The notes: generated by a model from the letters alone, not told the origin. Positions 1 through 8,296 are shown, numbered from the stretch's first letter. The stretch is 43,628 bases of DNA from Deefgea rivuli DSM 18356 (GCF_000620145.1 NZ_JHVM01000020.1:1-43628); one strand, 5' to 3'. Program-made: numbers and translations.

Positions 1-93
1 CCAACGCCGCTTATGGTGGTTTGCAACCCGCTCCTGCAAGCCGATTGCGAGGGGCCATACCCTCATCTCTTACGCCGCTTGCTGCGGCACACT
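1..93. other. Unassigned left-edge segment, possibly group II intron sequence
   Basis: No gene is supported here. The similarity to IS3 orfB downstream stops abruptly near position 94, so this segment belongs to something else. If the window is circular, the minus strand of this segment runs directly into the group II intron domain V at the right edge of the window, and would then be intron sequence 5' of domain V. It is GC-rich with short self-complementary pieces. The assignment is inference from position, not from a recognised motif. Confidence 0.3.
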
Positions 94-487
94 AATGTCA
101 GTCACCCAAACCTGATTAGGTGTATCGACATTAAATTGCCGAGCCAAATGGTTTGGGGCTGTCACGGTGGCCTTACCTCCATAAAACCCACGTCGACGAC
201 GATAGCCCGTTTGTGAGCGAAGGCCAGCGAAGCGCATTAAGCGTGCAACGCGATGCTTGCCGCATTGTTCGCCCATATCACGCAAGTCATCATTAATCTT
301 GCGATAATCATAGACGCCGCCGCTTTCTTGCCACGCTTCAGTGATGATGCCAGTCAAGCGCTGGTCATCAATCGTGCGCAATGATTGTGGTCGTTGCAGC
401 CAAGCATAGTAGCCACTGGGATGGACTTGCATCATCTGGCAGAGCCGTCGAACCGAATGTAGCGCTTGATGGTCACGAATGAAGGCG
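70..487 (-). pseudogene. IS3-family orfB, 3'-truncated
   Basis: This is the N-terminal part of an IS3 orfB, in the -1 frame relative to orfA as expected for programmed frameshifting. The HTH_21-type region is visible (VHPSGYYAWLQ, followed by the YDYRKINDDL region typical of IS3 orfB). The start of the DDE integrase domain (NQVWVTDI) carries the first catalytic Asp. After that, about eight unrelated codons lead to a stop at 70, so the second Asp and the Glu are absent. Non-functional. Confidence 0.8.
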
Positions 488-491
488 TACC

Positions 492-773
492 TTACCCGGA
501 TAGCTTGGCAAAGTACGCGGCGGCCTTTTTTAGGATGTCGCGCTCTTCAGTCACTCGCCGTAGTTCAGCTTTAAGTTGCCGAATTTCATCCTGCTGAGCA
601 GTTGTTTGCGCTTGTTCTGGTAAGGGTGTGGTGTAGCGCTTAATCCAGCTGTAGATGCTATGCCCTGAAACCCCAAGTCGCTCGGCGACTTCTGCGACAG
701 GATAGTTGCGTTCCGTAACTTGCTTGACTGCTTCGATTTTGAATTCTTCGGTGTAGCGATTGGATTTACTCAT
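492..773 (-). CDS. IS3-family transposase orfA
   Basis: A protein of about 93 aa starting MSKSNRYTEEF, chosen because a strong AGGAGG ribosome site lies a few bases upstream of the ATG at 773. The helix-turn-helix region (VAEVAERLGVSGHSIYSWIK) is followed by a leucine-zipper coiled coil (EIRQLKAELRRVTEERDIL), the usual orfA architecture. It ends KKAAAYFAKLSG, where the -1 frameshift into orfB would occur. It binds the IS ends and, once fused to orfB, forms the transposase. Intact itself, but its partner is truncated. Confidence 0.85.
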   Translation of the reverse strand: MSKSNRYTEEFKIEAVKQVTERNYPVAEVAERLGVSGHSIYSWIKRYTTPLPEQAQTTAQQDEIRQLKAELRRVTEERDILKKAAAYFAKLSG

Positions 774-810
774 AAGACCTCCTAATAACCTCATTTTGAG
801 GCTCTTTAGG

Positions 811-835
811 TGTCTAGGAAACCCGGGGCGATTCA
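811..835. repeat. IS3 terminal inverted repeat (surviving end)
   Basis: Read on the minus strand this is a 25-bp terminus beginning TGAATCGCCCCGGGTTTCC. It resembles the ends of the second IS3-family element at 17148-18413 (TGA-CCGCA--GGGTTTCG), so the two elements belong to related groups. It ends three bases before the stop codon of the neighbouring XRE gene. Confidence 0.6.
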
Positions 836-838
836 CTA

Positions 839-1153
839 TTAAGATTTTGTCAACCGCTTAAATTCTTCCAACGCTTGGGCAAGCAACTCCTCGGGGCTAC
901 TACTGGGCTCCAACTCTGCATACGTCTTGAGTAGCAATGTCAGCGGATGAATGTGCATTTCACGCGCAAGAGAATCCACCATACTCAGCGTTGGATTCTT
1001 TTTTCCGCACTCAAGCTGTGACATATAGACCTGGCTACAAACATCTGAAAAATCTTCTTGGCTCATCTCTTTGGCATTTCGAAGTTTGCGTAACGCAATT
1101 GAAAATGCAGCTTTTGTATCCAAAATCGTCTCCCCGAATCGATTGGATATCAA
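839..1153 (-). CDS. XRE-family helix-turn-helix regulator
   Basis: A 104-aa protein with a Cro/CI-type HTH (about residues 15-70; MSQEDFSDVC...YMSQLECGKKNPTL). This is the standard layout of XRE regulators, including plasmid and toxin-antitoxin repressors. The only good start is a TTG at 1153 preceded by GAGTGG. The stop codon lies only a few bases from the IS3 terminus at 835, so the IS inserted just past the gene or trimmed its 3' end. It is divergent from the gene at 1184, and a long dyad between them (1161-1193) is the likely autoregulatory operator. The target genes are unknown. Confidence 0.8.
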   Translation of the reverse strand: MISNRFGETILDTKAAFSIALRKLRNAKEMSQEDFSDVCSQVYMSQLECGKKNPTLSMVDSLAREMHIHPLTLLLKTYAELEPSSSPEELLAQALEEFKRLTKS

Positions 1154-1160
1154 GCCACTC

Positions 1161-1193
1161 TATAAACTATAGTACAATTAACTATGGTTTATA
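1161..1193. promoter_or_regulatory. Operator-like 13-bp inverted repeat between divergent genes
   Basis: The left arm TATAAACTATAGT (1161-1173) and right arm ACTATGGTTTATA (1181-1193) are complementary at 12 of 13 positions across a 7-bp spacer. The dyad fills the gap between the XRE gene start and the gene at 1184 and covers the latter's ATG. An XRE repressor bound here would block both divergent promoters. Binding is inferred. Confidence 0.6.
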
Positions 1194-1642
1194 ACTCTGG
1201 CATTCTAAATATGTTTTACGCAGCCCAACCAAACGCGACCAAATCCACAGATAGTAACTCCAACCTCTCATTACTCAGCTTCACCAGCATTTCACGAGCG
1301 AATCGCGCGCCCTTCTTTCTCTTAGAGATACCTTGCAACAGTCAAACCGGTATTGGCACTCGCCCAATGCTGCTATCTGGATTGAACGAGGTGCAGCTTG
1401 CGATGATCACAATTGAGGGTTCACTCGCAGAGCACAATCTGTCGATGATTTTCTATCCTGACCAAACTGAAAATGCCGCATGGCAATGTCAACGGGTGGA
1501 ATCCATTTGGCACGGCGAATACAGCAAGGGCAGTAAGGCATCTAACGCAATTAGAGTTAATTTTTGCAATGGCGAGACGCTCAATATTATAAGTAAGAAT
1601 CCGGACGATCCCGCAGCCATTGAATGGAAGCAGCTGCTGTAA
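1184..1642 (+). CDS. Hypothetical protein
   Basis: An open frame of up to 152 aa that I do not recognise. The first ATG (1184) lies inside the operator-like dyad, so the true start may be the ATG at 1211 (MFYAAQPN). Neither has a convincing ribosome site. The middle is mixed hydrophobic/polar (LLSGLNEVQLAMITIEGSL) with no signal peptide or membrane segment. It ends 53 bp before the lipoprotein start and may be co-transcribed with it. It is divergent from the XRE regulator, which may control it. Confidence 0.5.
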   Translation: MVYNSGILNMFYAAQPNATKSTDSNSNLSLLSFTSISRANRAPFFLLEIPCNSQTGIGTRPMLLSGLNEVQLAMITIEGSLAEHNLSMIFYPDQTENAAWQCQRVESIWHGEYSKGSKASNAIRVNFCNGETLNIISKNPDDPAAIEWKQLL

Positions 1643-1695
1643 ATACAGAAATTCAACCCGCCTCAATCCACAACTCACTGCATCACAAGGACATG

Positions 1696-2613
1696 ATGAA
1701 AATTCGTACTTTTACGGCGCTATCAATGATGTTTGTTTTCAGCGGCTGCGTCGCAAACCCAATTAAAGTGGCGACATCCGGTAATAGCAGCGCAACGGTA
1801 GGCAGTGAGCCTGCCGCAGTAGAGGCGGGCAGCTACAAAGACTACGACATGAGCAAGCTAAAAATCATGGGTTTTGGATTGAATAGCTCATTTTCTGAAA
1901 TTAACGCGGCCGTGAGTGCCTATGACGCCAAGCGCCCCAAACAAGGCCAAGAGCCACTCATCATCGACAAAAAAGCACTATCGCCCCGCTTCGACAAATT
2001 CAGTGAGGCCGAATTTTATATCAGTGGTGGAGAAGGGCCACTGGGGCGGGTAGTGGTCAGCGCACTGTATGATGCTCAAGGAGCTTATTTTATTGGGCAA
2101 GGCTTCAAAACTATGATGTTGTCACCCAATGCGGTCATCAGCTCGTATTTAAATAAATTTGGCCAACCTTCGTACACTTATCGCCCACTGAAAAACTCAA
2201 CGGCGGTTGTCTACCTCAATTGGGATTTCAATACCAACGGCAAACAGTATTTCGGCGCTCCGGCTGGAAGCCCATGCAACGGCGCATTTTCGCCATTCGC
2301 TAACCGAAAAACCAACATTCAACCGTTTTATCAACTGTATGGCGTCGCAGATCGCTCACTGGATGAGCGTCAGCTGTATGGCGACAAAGATCTAACCACC
2401 ATGAGTATCCCCACCTGCAAAGCCAGTATGGTGCTCCGCATCACGATGGATCCTGCCGTGCAAGGCGATATGAATAAAACGAGTCTGACCGGCTACGGAT
2501 TAGCTTTAGTAGACGTAAACCGCCGACTTGAGCAGCAAAACAAATTAATTGCCGCTAAAGCTGCTGCGGCAAAAGCAGCAAAACCTGCAAAAACCACCAT
2601 CAATATTCAATAA
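1696..2613 (+). CDS. Putative outer-membrane lipoprotein of unknown function
   Basis: A 305-aa protein. The start at 1696 (second of two adjacent ATGs) is favoured by an AAGGA about 5 bp upstream and gives a classical type II signal peptide: MKIRTFTALSMMFVFSGC, with lipobox FSGC and lipidation at Cys18. The mature part has a globular region (residues ~50-270) of no family I recognise. Three further Cys may form disulfides. The C-terminus is an Ala/Lys-rich low-complexity tail (AAKAAAAKAAKPAKT) that could contact peptidoglycan or the envelope. A strong terminator follows at 2648. Confidence 0.7.
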   Translation: MKIRTFTALSMMFVFSGCVANPIKVATSGNSSATVGSEPAAVEAGSYKDYDMSKLKIMGFGLNSSFSEINAAVSAYDAKRPKQGQEPLIIDKKALSPRFDKFSEAEFYISGGEGPLGRVVVSALYDAQGAYFIGQGFKTMMLSPNAVISSYLNKFGQPSYTYRPLKNSTAVVYLNWDFNTNGKQYFGAPAGSPCNGAFSPFANRKTNIQPFYQLYGVADRSLDERQLYGDKDLTTMSIPTCKASMVLRITMDPAVQGDMNKTSLTGYGLALVDVNRRLEQQNKLIAAKAAAAKAAKPAKTTINIQ

Positions 2614-2647
2614 CTCCAATGGCTGCAATTTCTCAATCGCGTTAATT

Positions 2648-2675
2648 AAAAAGGGCGGAAATAACCGCCCTTTTT
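2648..2675. terminator. Rho-independent terminator, probably bidirectional
   Basis: GGGCGG and CCGCCC form a perfect 6-bp GC stem with an AAATAA loop, flanked by A-runs on the left and T-runs on the right. It closes the lipoprotein gene on the plus strand and can also serve the convergent membrane-protein gene ending at 2698. Confidence 0.9.
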
Positions 2676-2697
2676 AATTTACTATTAATGCAAGCAA

Positions 2698-3510
2698 CTA
2701 ACTCTGAATATTTTGACTTTCTGACAGTTTGAGCTTTGACACCTTAGAATAAATTGCATCGGCCTTTTGTGCTGCATGCAGCAAGATAAATTGTATAAAC
2801 ATAAGCAAAAATGCAGACAACCCGACAGCGAAAGCGACTGACTGCTGAAGCTTCACTGATGACTTGGCAAATTCTGCCATTTCATTCGTTTTGATTGCAT
2901 TGCACAATATGGTTATTTCTTTATCTGAAAACCCTGTTTCCATCGATTGAACCTGGTCTAAAGCGCATTGGCCAGCATTAAAAGACCAATCAGACCATAT
3001 TGCTTTTACTGTCTGTCCGTCCGTTAAGAATGACGTCTTTGTTTCTTTCATTGTTAACCACGCATACTTGCTTGAGCCTAGTTCCTTCGATACCCCCAGT
3101 ACAACTAACGACAAAGAAATTATCACTACAGTTTTCAAAAAGTATTTAGGTGTTGGTTTAGTGATAACAGATTCATTTTTAATATTTATCCATTTCTTTG
3201 CATGTTGCGCATCAGCAATCCCTACTGAATGTGTCTTAAGCCAATCGAGCATGGCATGAAGTTCTATTTTACTTTCAACGCGAAGGCCGTACATGAAGCG
3301 GAAACGTTCCAAATCCCGAACATCCCGCATAAACGCCTTTAACTTTGCATCAGAAACATCAGTGCTGCCAGCAATTAACCGCCAAAGCCGTTCAAGTAAC
3401 GAATAAACAGATCCCGCTCGCCACCAAAACAAGGAGATCATCAGAATGAGTGCAACAGGGCCAGAGGCCGATAAAATCGGGCTCTGCAGAAAATAATTTA
3501 ACTTATCCAT
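2698..3510 (-). CDS. Three-helix inner-membrane protein of unknown function
   Basis: A 270-aa protein. It has a hydrophobic segment near residues 13-30 (GPVALILMISLFWW), a second near 125-142 (VVIISLSLVVLGV) and a third near 230-250 (FAVGLSAFLLMFIQFILL). A charged cytoplasmic stretch (DAKLKAFMRDVRDLERFRF) lies between the first two, and a loop with two Cys lies between the second and third. The layout resembles the uncharacterised DUF6216 group, a tentative memory-based match. No catalytic motif is seen. Convergent with the lipoprotein gene. Confidence 0.65.
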   Translation of the reverse strand: MDKLNYFLQSPILSASGPVALILMISLFWWRAGSVYSLLERLWRLIAGSTDVSDAKLKAFMRDVRDLERFRFMYGLRVESKIELHAMLDWLKTHSVGIADAQHAKKWINIKNESVITKPTPKYFLKTVVIISLSLVVLGVSKELGSSKYAWLTMKETKTSFLTDGQTVKAIWSDWSFNAGQCALDQVQSMETGFSDKEITILCNAIKTNEMAEFAKSSVKLQQSVAFAVGLSAFLLMFIQFILLHAAQKADAIYSKVSKLKLSESQNIQS

Positions 3511-3891
3511 AATGCTCCATTTAAAATTTTGAATACAAAAAATATGTCAGACGGCAAAAACAACCAACCCGGAACAAGAACCAAAACAGAATTAATGCCT
3601 CACGTGCGGCAGCACTAACGCCAGTAGGCACTTGAAGTGTGCTGGTCACACAACCAGACCAATGACGCGATGCCACCCGTTCTTGGAAAATTCCGACTTG
3701 AACTACTAATGCCACGGATCTGGAATATCATCCAACACAATAAATATGGCTTACCACTTCGCCCATTTCTCCTTAAAAATGGATTTAATGATGGGTGCTA
3801 TACTGAGCAGTGATGATGCGTTGCTCAATGCTATTTTGACGAAATATACTTAATGGCCTCATGCCATTGAAAAAGTTAACTGGAACAAACC
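3511..3891. other. Gap without a firm gene
   Basis: About 380 bp. A minus-strand frame of 64 codons (3521-3715) ends just upstream of the membrane-protein gene and has a hydrophobic, Phe/Leu-rich C-terminus, so a small membrane peptide in that operon is possible. I see no ribosome site and do not call it. The rest (3716-3891) is AT-rich and should hold the promoter of the toxin-antitoxin pair. Confidence 0.4.
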
Positions 3892-4056
3892 ATGGAAAAT
3901 GTTAAGAAATATGGATTGCCCCATACACGGCGTACACCACAGAAACCAGCTCAGATGGACTTGAATGGTGATGCAGGCAAGCGTGTAGTATTGGCAACAG
4001 CAAAGCGCGTGATTAAGAAACACGCTAAAGTCATTAAAGCATTGGCTGACCGATGA
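3892..4056 (+). CDS. Small basic antitoxin of the Doc-type toxin
   Basis: A 54-aa protein beginning MENVKKYGLPHTRR, with a basic, probably helical C-terminus (ATAKRVIKKHAKVIKALADR). Its TGA overlaps the ATG of the Doc-like toxin by four bases (ATGA, 4053-4056), the tight coupling typical of antitoxin-toxin pairs. I do not recognise the family; it is not obviously Phd. The role is inferred from position and size: it should neutralise the toxin, and the N-terminus may bind the operator. The initiating ATG at 3892 is the only in-frame ATG that gives a compact gene. Confidence 0.7.
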   Translation: MENVKKYGLPHTRRTPQKPAQMDLNGDAGKRVVLATAKRVIKKHAKVIKALADR

Positions 4057-4442
4057 TTGCTTCACTCATCACTGCGACTCTTGTTTGTGAAATTCATGAT
4101 GAGATTTTAACCACTGAAGCGGGTGTTCATGGTTATCACGGTAGCGCGGCTCTAGAAGGGGCGCTAGGTCGGATCATGCATGCGGTTGACTATGATGGGC
4201 TGGATGATGTGTTTGAAATTGCGGCAATGTACGCCATTTCGCTTTCACGTGGTCATTGTTTTGCTGATGCCAACAAGCGCACAGCACTGGTCACGGCATT
4301 GACATATTTACAGCTTCAGGGGTTTGACATAGACCGTGATGCTGAACTTGAAGAAATCATGGTTGATGTTGCCCAGGGCAAGGTTGATCGGGACGCATTA
4401 GCTGATTTGTTATTTGATGCAGTAAATTCGACCGAACTTTAA
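4053..4442 (+). CDS. doc: Doc-type (Fic/Doc family) toxin, death-on-curing
   Basis: A 129-aa protein with the Fic/Doc signature HCFADANKR beginning at His68, matching HxFx(A/D)ANKR. Short Doc toxins of this size phosphorylate EF-Tu and stop translation. The usual preceding region is also present (DDVFEIAAMYAISLSRGH). Translation is coupled to the upstream 54-aa antitoxin by an ATGA overlap. On a plasmid this pair would act in post-segregational killing. Target and nucleotide are taken from the family. Confidence 0.88.
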   Translation: MIASLITATLVCEIHDEILTTEAGVHGYHGSAALEGALGRIMHAVDYDGLDDVFEIAAMYAISLSRGHCFADANKRTALVTALTYLQLQGFDIDRDAELEEIMVDVAQGKVDRDALADLLFDAVNSTEL

Positions 4443-4482
4443 ACAGGCATTTTCAAAATTTGAATTTTGGTTTTAGCGTGTT

Positions 4483-4749
4483 ATGAGACAAGAAAAATGG
4501 ACTGTAAAGTTGCTCGATACTGATGACGGTAGTGGCGACGCAATTTTAGAATTTCCACCTGAGCTATTGGCTCAGCTCGGCTGGCAAGCTGGCGACCTTT
4601 TAGTTTATGAAATGAATAGTCATGGTCATTTACAGTTTAGGAAAACCACAGATGAGGATCAATTAGAAGATCAAATCTTGACCAAGATAGCAAACGACAG
4701 ATTGCAGGATGGGCGGCCGTTGATTCAAGTGAACATAGACGATTTGTAG
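4483..4749 (+). CDS. AbrB/MazE-like (SpoVT-AbrB) DNA-binding protein
   Basis: An 88-aa protein. The N-terminal half has the swapped-hairpin AbrB pattern (DDGSGDAILEFPPELLAQLG then WQAGDLLVYEM); the C-terminal half is acidic and variable. Such proteins are antitoxins or transition-state regulators. No partner toxin follows. It starts 40 bp after doc in the same direction, so it may be a third member of that operon. The ribosome site is poor. Confidence 0.75.
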   Translation: MRQEKWTVKLLDTDDGSGDAILEFPPELLAQLGWQAGDLLVYEMNSHGHLQFRKTTDEDQLEDQILTKIANDRLQDGRPLIQVNIDDL

Positions 4750-4955
4750 TCCTATTTATCTTTCACCGTATTCCAACGCATTGAGCTTCACCGCAAATGT
4801 GCGACGTTCATCCCTAGTCATCCATTCATTCCCCAAATCGACGTTGCTACCTCGCGACCAGTTTAAAGTCATCGAGCGATGTGGCTGCAGAAGTACATGA
4901 GGACCACTAAGCTAAGGCCGAACTGCGTTTGGGTGGAAAATCGAACCTACGTCGT

Positions 4956-5222
4956 TTATTTGAAATCAAACTTGCTCGCGGCTTTAAAATGCTTGGCCAA
5001 CTCAGACGTAGACGGATCTTCGACGCAAAAAACATGTGGCGCTAACGTGTGCTGATCACAAAACTTGGCCAAAGACGCGATGTCCCCCGCCCTCGGAAAA
5101 TGCCGCAACGCCTGCTCGGCTCGCGCCCGCAATTCCTCTGGTACATCCGTTCTTGCACGCAAGTCATCAAGCAATTGTAGGGTTGTTAGTATTGAAATCG
5201 TGCGTTCAGCTGCTGTTGTCAT
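4956..5222 (-). CDS. BPSL0761-family small protein
   Basis: An 88-aa protein starting MTTAAERTISILTT, with the pattern ERT...LL.DL......P..LR.RA...LRHFPRAGDI that I associate with the BPSL0761 family of uncharacterised proteobacterial proteins, often found near plasmid or stress genes. The C-terminal 35 aa (FCDQHTLAPHVFCVEDP) is not part of that pattern. It lies 14 bp downstream of the 5237 gene on the same strand and is probably the last gene of the mob operon. Function unknown. Confidence 0.6.
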   Translation of the reverse strand: MTTAAERTISILTTLQLLDDLRARTDVPEELRARAEQALRHFPRAGDIASLAKFCDQHTLAPHVFCVEDPSTSELAKHFKAASKFDFK

Positions 5223-5236
5223 TTTGTCGCTCCAAG

Positions 5237-5575
5237 TTATTTCACGTCATCAAGCCCAATCGGTTTTGCGGCTCGATCTCGCCACTCCCCATTGACCCAG
5301 TCAGTCCAATCAACGGCAAAAGCACATTCCGCAAATCCCATCACTTGCGGGCAAGCACTACCGCGCAGCGCCAGTTTAAATTGCGTATGCCAAGGTTCTG
5401 GAATGTCATTAAGCACAATAAAATGGGGCTGCCCGTGCCGGTTCGTATGAACCGAAACGACCGATAAAAGCTCACTCGCCGTCACTAAAACCCCTCCCAA
5501 AGTAGCAACCGAAATCAGCTCATCGAGACCTGAATCCATTTTCGATTCGGCACAAATTAATGTGACATACCACAA
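5237..5575 (-). CDS. Hypothetical protein downstream of the relaxase
   Basis: The longest version is 112 aa from a TTG at 5575; an ATG at 5539 (MDSGLDELIS) gives 100 aa and is more likely. I recognise no domain. It is mostly soluble and Trp-containing near the C-terminus (FAVDWTDWVNGEWRDR), with no signal peptide. It begins right after the mobA stop, so it belongs to the mobilization transcript. Function unknown. Confidence 0.55.
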   Translation of the reverse strand: MWYVTLICAESKMDSGLDELISVATLGGVLVTASELLSVVSVHTNRHGQPHFIVLNDIPEPWHTQFKLALRGSACPQVMGFAECAFAVDWTDWVNGEWRDRAAKPIGLDDVK

Positions 5576-5586
5576 TTAATTGTCGA

Positions 5587-7833
5587 CTACCAATCCACAT
5601 CAAAATCGCTACGAGGATAGGAATCAGAATTCAAATCGTGTCGTACCTCGATCCTAGCATTCTTATTCCGAACCGGTTTTTTGCCGACCGAACGTCCTAA
5701 CTCATCGCTCCACGTGACTGAATTAGGCCAAACACAGCTCGCAGATGGGCGTTCAGCTTGGATTCTTTCTGCAAACTTCAGCGCCTGCTCGGTGTGCGAC
5801 AGCGCAATAACAACCGGTGTTTTTTGCCGATCGTCCCTAGCAAAATACCCAAACAACATGCCCAATTGTGACTCGCTTAACGCATTGCCAAGACCGATAT
5901 AAACCGTATCTTCCTGAGCATTCAGTTGATGGTAGGCCATAGCCTCGACCGCTGAGCTCACAATGACGACACGATCGACATCCTGGCCTATTCGATGCGT
6001 AAACAGCCCCGCCGGACCTGACGTCGAAAACACGATGCCCGATCCAGTTTCAATTTCATAGCCAACAATACTCGTCCTATCCACATGCCTAAAGCACGGT
6101 AAACCAGATTCGTTTTGCCGTAATTTGTCCGCAAAGACTTCAATGCTTTCGCCATCGATATGGAACTGATGTTGCAGTAAATCGCCTTGATATGGCGGTA
6201 AACGATGCCACTCCAACGCCTGGATAATATGCTGGCGTGACACAGCACGCGGCTTAAATTCAGCCAAACGATCAGATGTCATAGCCTTCAGATGTAGCCG
6301 TAATTTTCTTCGGATCTGACCCAAATTCAGATGCGGTTCCCGCCGCTGTACAAAATCGATCACCGAGCCAGAATCATGCCCATCGGTGAGGTTGTAATAT
6401 TGTTCGTAATTGTTATTATCGGAATTTGTGACGCACAGTAGCGTTTCTGACCCCTTCTTCAGTAAAACGCTGCCAGGCGTACTGCCATTTTTTTGGGGGA
6501 GATAGCCATACGATTTCGCAACCGCAATCAAGCTGACGTCTGTTTTGAACCGTACCAATTCATCACGATTGTGCTCATCTAGCTGGCGAATAATTTGAGC
6601 AGCTCGGCCTGATTCTCGCGCAACTGCTCTAACTCTTTGGCCATCGCGCTCTGTAGCTCGGTCGTGGCGCTCAATCGTTGCTCCAAGTTTTGCAGCAGCG
6701 TTTGAAACTCCATCGCTTGCCTCACATACTGCTCGTCCAGCGCTTTGAGCTGCTGAGTAAGAATCTTCTCTAATTCCGTCACTGGTATTTCCTTTATTTG
6801 GGATCTGCAACTGATCGAGCGCAGCCATTGGATCCGCGTCAGCACCTACTTCACGATCAGGTATCACCGCCTGATCGGACACACCTTTGGCCGGTCGATG
6901 GTAGCGATCTTGGTGATACTGCCTGCGTTTCTCAACCGCCTCGGCTAGTTCACGCCGAGCCTGTTTAGCCCGTTTTTGATGATCAAGAGTCACTTTTTCA
7001 CGACCGCTATAACGGTTTTGATTTTTTCCCCGCTGCTGCTCATTTGCGATCCATATTGCAGGATCGAAATCCGCTTCAAAAAATGCGCCTTTAAGCCGCA
7101 GTCCTTTATCAAAACCAGGCGGAATTACGCGAATATAATCGCCTTTCTTACTACGATTGACCTTACCGAACTGCTGAAGCTCAAGCAGCACGTCATCACA
7201 ATGTTTAATCTGCCCGTTTTCCACTTGCTGCTTAATAAATTTGGTCAGCTCACTGCGGGACTGAGGCTCAACCTGTAAACCAGCCCGCAGCGCAGCCGCA
7301 TCAATATAGGCGTGAAAATCAGGGCAATGATCGCGTTTCCGCAAAGGGTCATCTGGCCGAGCCCACCCTTGCTCATTATTCCAGGCATTGCGTAGGGGGT
7401 AAAAAAGCCCCTCCCAGCCTGGCGGGGCAATATTCAGGCTCTTTTTAGACCGCAAATTCACGCGAGGCACCAGAATATGAACGTGTTTCGAGCCGTTTGG
7501 CTCGACATGCTGCACCACATTAAGTTGATATTCATCCGGATCGAGACCGGCGAAAGCAACGCGCTCGAACTCATTGAGCACGGCTTCGATGTCCTCGTCA
7601 GTCGGCGCATCTCCTTCTGCCCAGGCGACCACCCCCGATGTATATCGCTGCCGAAACGGCAGATTATTGGCAATCGCGGCGAACAATTGCAAATTCCCGC
7701 GCAATACACTGACCCCTTCCCGGCGAACATTAAGGTGGTCGGCCTCATCCAAAACGTAGGCCGCAGCTTTCGAAGCGTCACCGGATCCATGCGGCAGAAA
7801 TTTAATCAGCACGAGCTTTCGCCTTTGCGGCAC
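5587..7833 (-). CDS. mobA: Relaxase/mobilization nuclease MobA with C-terminal Toprim-like region
   Basis: A 748-aa protein. The N-terminal ~250 aa is a relaxase domain: a candidate nicking Tyr in KAAAYVLDE near residue 26, and the metal-binding histidine motif HVEPNGSKHVHILVPR near residues 110-125. A helical, charged linker follows (about 290-420). The C-terminal ~330 aa resembles the DUF3991/Toprim primase-like module: GSVIDFVQRR, then VVIVSSAVEAMAYHQL and IGLGNALSESQ. It should nick oriT, covalently lead the strand into a recipient, and perhaps prime replication there. The start overlaps mobC by 32 bp, so they are co-transcribed. No type IV secretion genes are present, so transfer needs a helper plasmid. 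The MOB class was not assigned. Confidence 0.88.
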   Translation of the reverse strand: MPQRRKLVLIKFLPHGSGDASKAAAYVLDEADHLNVRREGVSVLRGNLQLFAAIANNLPFRQRYTSGVVAWAEGDAPTDEDIEAVLNEFERVAFAGLDPDEYQLNVVQHVEPNGSKHVHILVPRVNLRSKKSLNIAPPGWEGLFYPLRNAWNNEQGWARPDDPLRKRDHCPDFHAYIDAAALRAGLQVEPQSRSELTKFIKQQVENGQIKHCDDVLLELQQFGKVNRSKKGDYIRVIPPGFDKGLRLKGAFFEADFDPAIWIANEQQRGKNQNRYSGREKVTLDHQKRAKQARRELAEAVEKRRQYHQDRYHRPAKGVSDQAVIPDREVGADADPMAALDQLQIPNKGNTSDGIREDSYSAAQSAGRAVCEASDGVSNAAAKLGATIERHDRATERDGQRVRAVARESGRAAQIIRQLDEHNRDELVRFKTDVSLIAVAKSYGYLPQKNGSTPGSVLLKKGSETLLCVTNSDNNNYEQYYNLTDGHDSGSVIDFVQRREPHLNLGQIRRKLRLHLKAMTSDRLAEFKPRAVSRQHIIQALEWHRLPPYQGDLLQHQFHIDGESIEVFADKLRQNESGLPCFRHVDRTSIVGYEIETGSGIVFSTSGPAGLFTHRIGQDVDRVVIVSSAVEAMAYHQLNAQEDTVYIGLGNALSESQLGMLFGYFARDDRQKTPVVIALSHTEQALKFAERIQAERPSASCVWPNSVTWSDELGRSVGKKPVRNKNARIEVRHDLNSDSYPRSDFDVDW

Positions 7834-8254
7834 GCTGCGCGGCGTAACGCGCTTTGGTTCGCCGCACTGTTTCGTCGCTACGTGTCAGACTTGGGGCTGC
7901 GGCGAGCGCGGGTAACAGGCGTGCGATTTCTTGCTCGATCGCGATCAAATTGATCGTAACGATGACCGTATCAATCTGTCGACCGGTTTTATTCGCAGTG
8001 TTAAGCGCCCTTCCGATCTGGTTCAAATTGTTGCCAAGATGGCCGAGTTCGCCCATCAGCTGGGGATCAACAGAGGCATAATTCGCCGTTTCACGCTGCC
8101 GACTCGGCGTGGGTTTACCGGTCATCTCGCCAGAGTCTACTTTGGCTCGAATCCAATCCGATAGGCTCAAATTCGCGGCATTAGCTTGGCAGCGCCAATC
8201 GGCCAATTTCTCTGAGCTTAAGCGCAAACTGGTTGTAGTTTCTTTTTTGACCAT
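7802..8254 (-). CDS. mobC: MobC-like relaxosome accessory protein
   Basis: A 150-aa basic protein. The N-terminus looks like a ribbon-helix-helix fold (TTTSLRLSSEKLADWR, NLSLSDWIRAKV). The middle carries the BacMobC signature LGHLGNNLNQIGRALN. The C-terminus is Arg/Lys/Ala-rich. MobC proteins bind oriT and help the relaxase open the nick site. The ATG at 8254 lies next to a degenerate copy of the 17-bp palindrome found further upstream, and the hairpins of a putative oriT sit at 8297-8380. Confidence 0.85.
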   Translation of the reverse strand: MVKKETTTSLRLSSEKLADWRCQANAANLSLSDWIRAKVDSGEMTGKPTPSRQRETANYASVDPQLMGELGHLGNNLNQIGRALNTANKTGRQIDTVIVTINLIAIEQEIARLLPALAAAPSLTRSDETVRRTKARYAAQRAAKAKARAD

Positions 8255-8296
8255 ATCTGATTGTTCCCAATACCAAGCCGCGCAGCAGCGCGGGGA

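Larger units (their letters stand above)
94..835 (-). mobile_element. Truncated IS3-family insertion sequence
   Basis: The element retains its 5' end (right side on the plus strand), a full orfA and the first part of orfB. The outer end at 835 reads TGAATCGCCCCGGG on the minus strand and fits an IS3-type TG...CA terminus. orfB stops matching after the beginning of the integrase core (NQVWVTDI), so the rest of the integrase core and the other inverted repeat are missing. The element cannot move by itself. No target duplication can be checked because only one end remains. Confidence 0.8.

Noticed and set aside
6579..6845. Separate minus-strand gene with a helical, Gln/Leu-rich product inside mobA
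   Set aside because: It lies wholly within mobA in another frame of the same strand. The product looks like a plausible coiled coil, and an overlapping mob gene (as mobB in some plasmids) is conceivable, but sequence alone does not support it.
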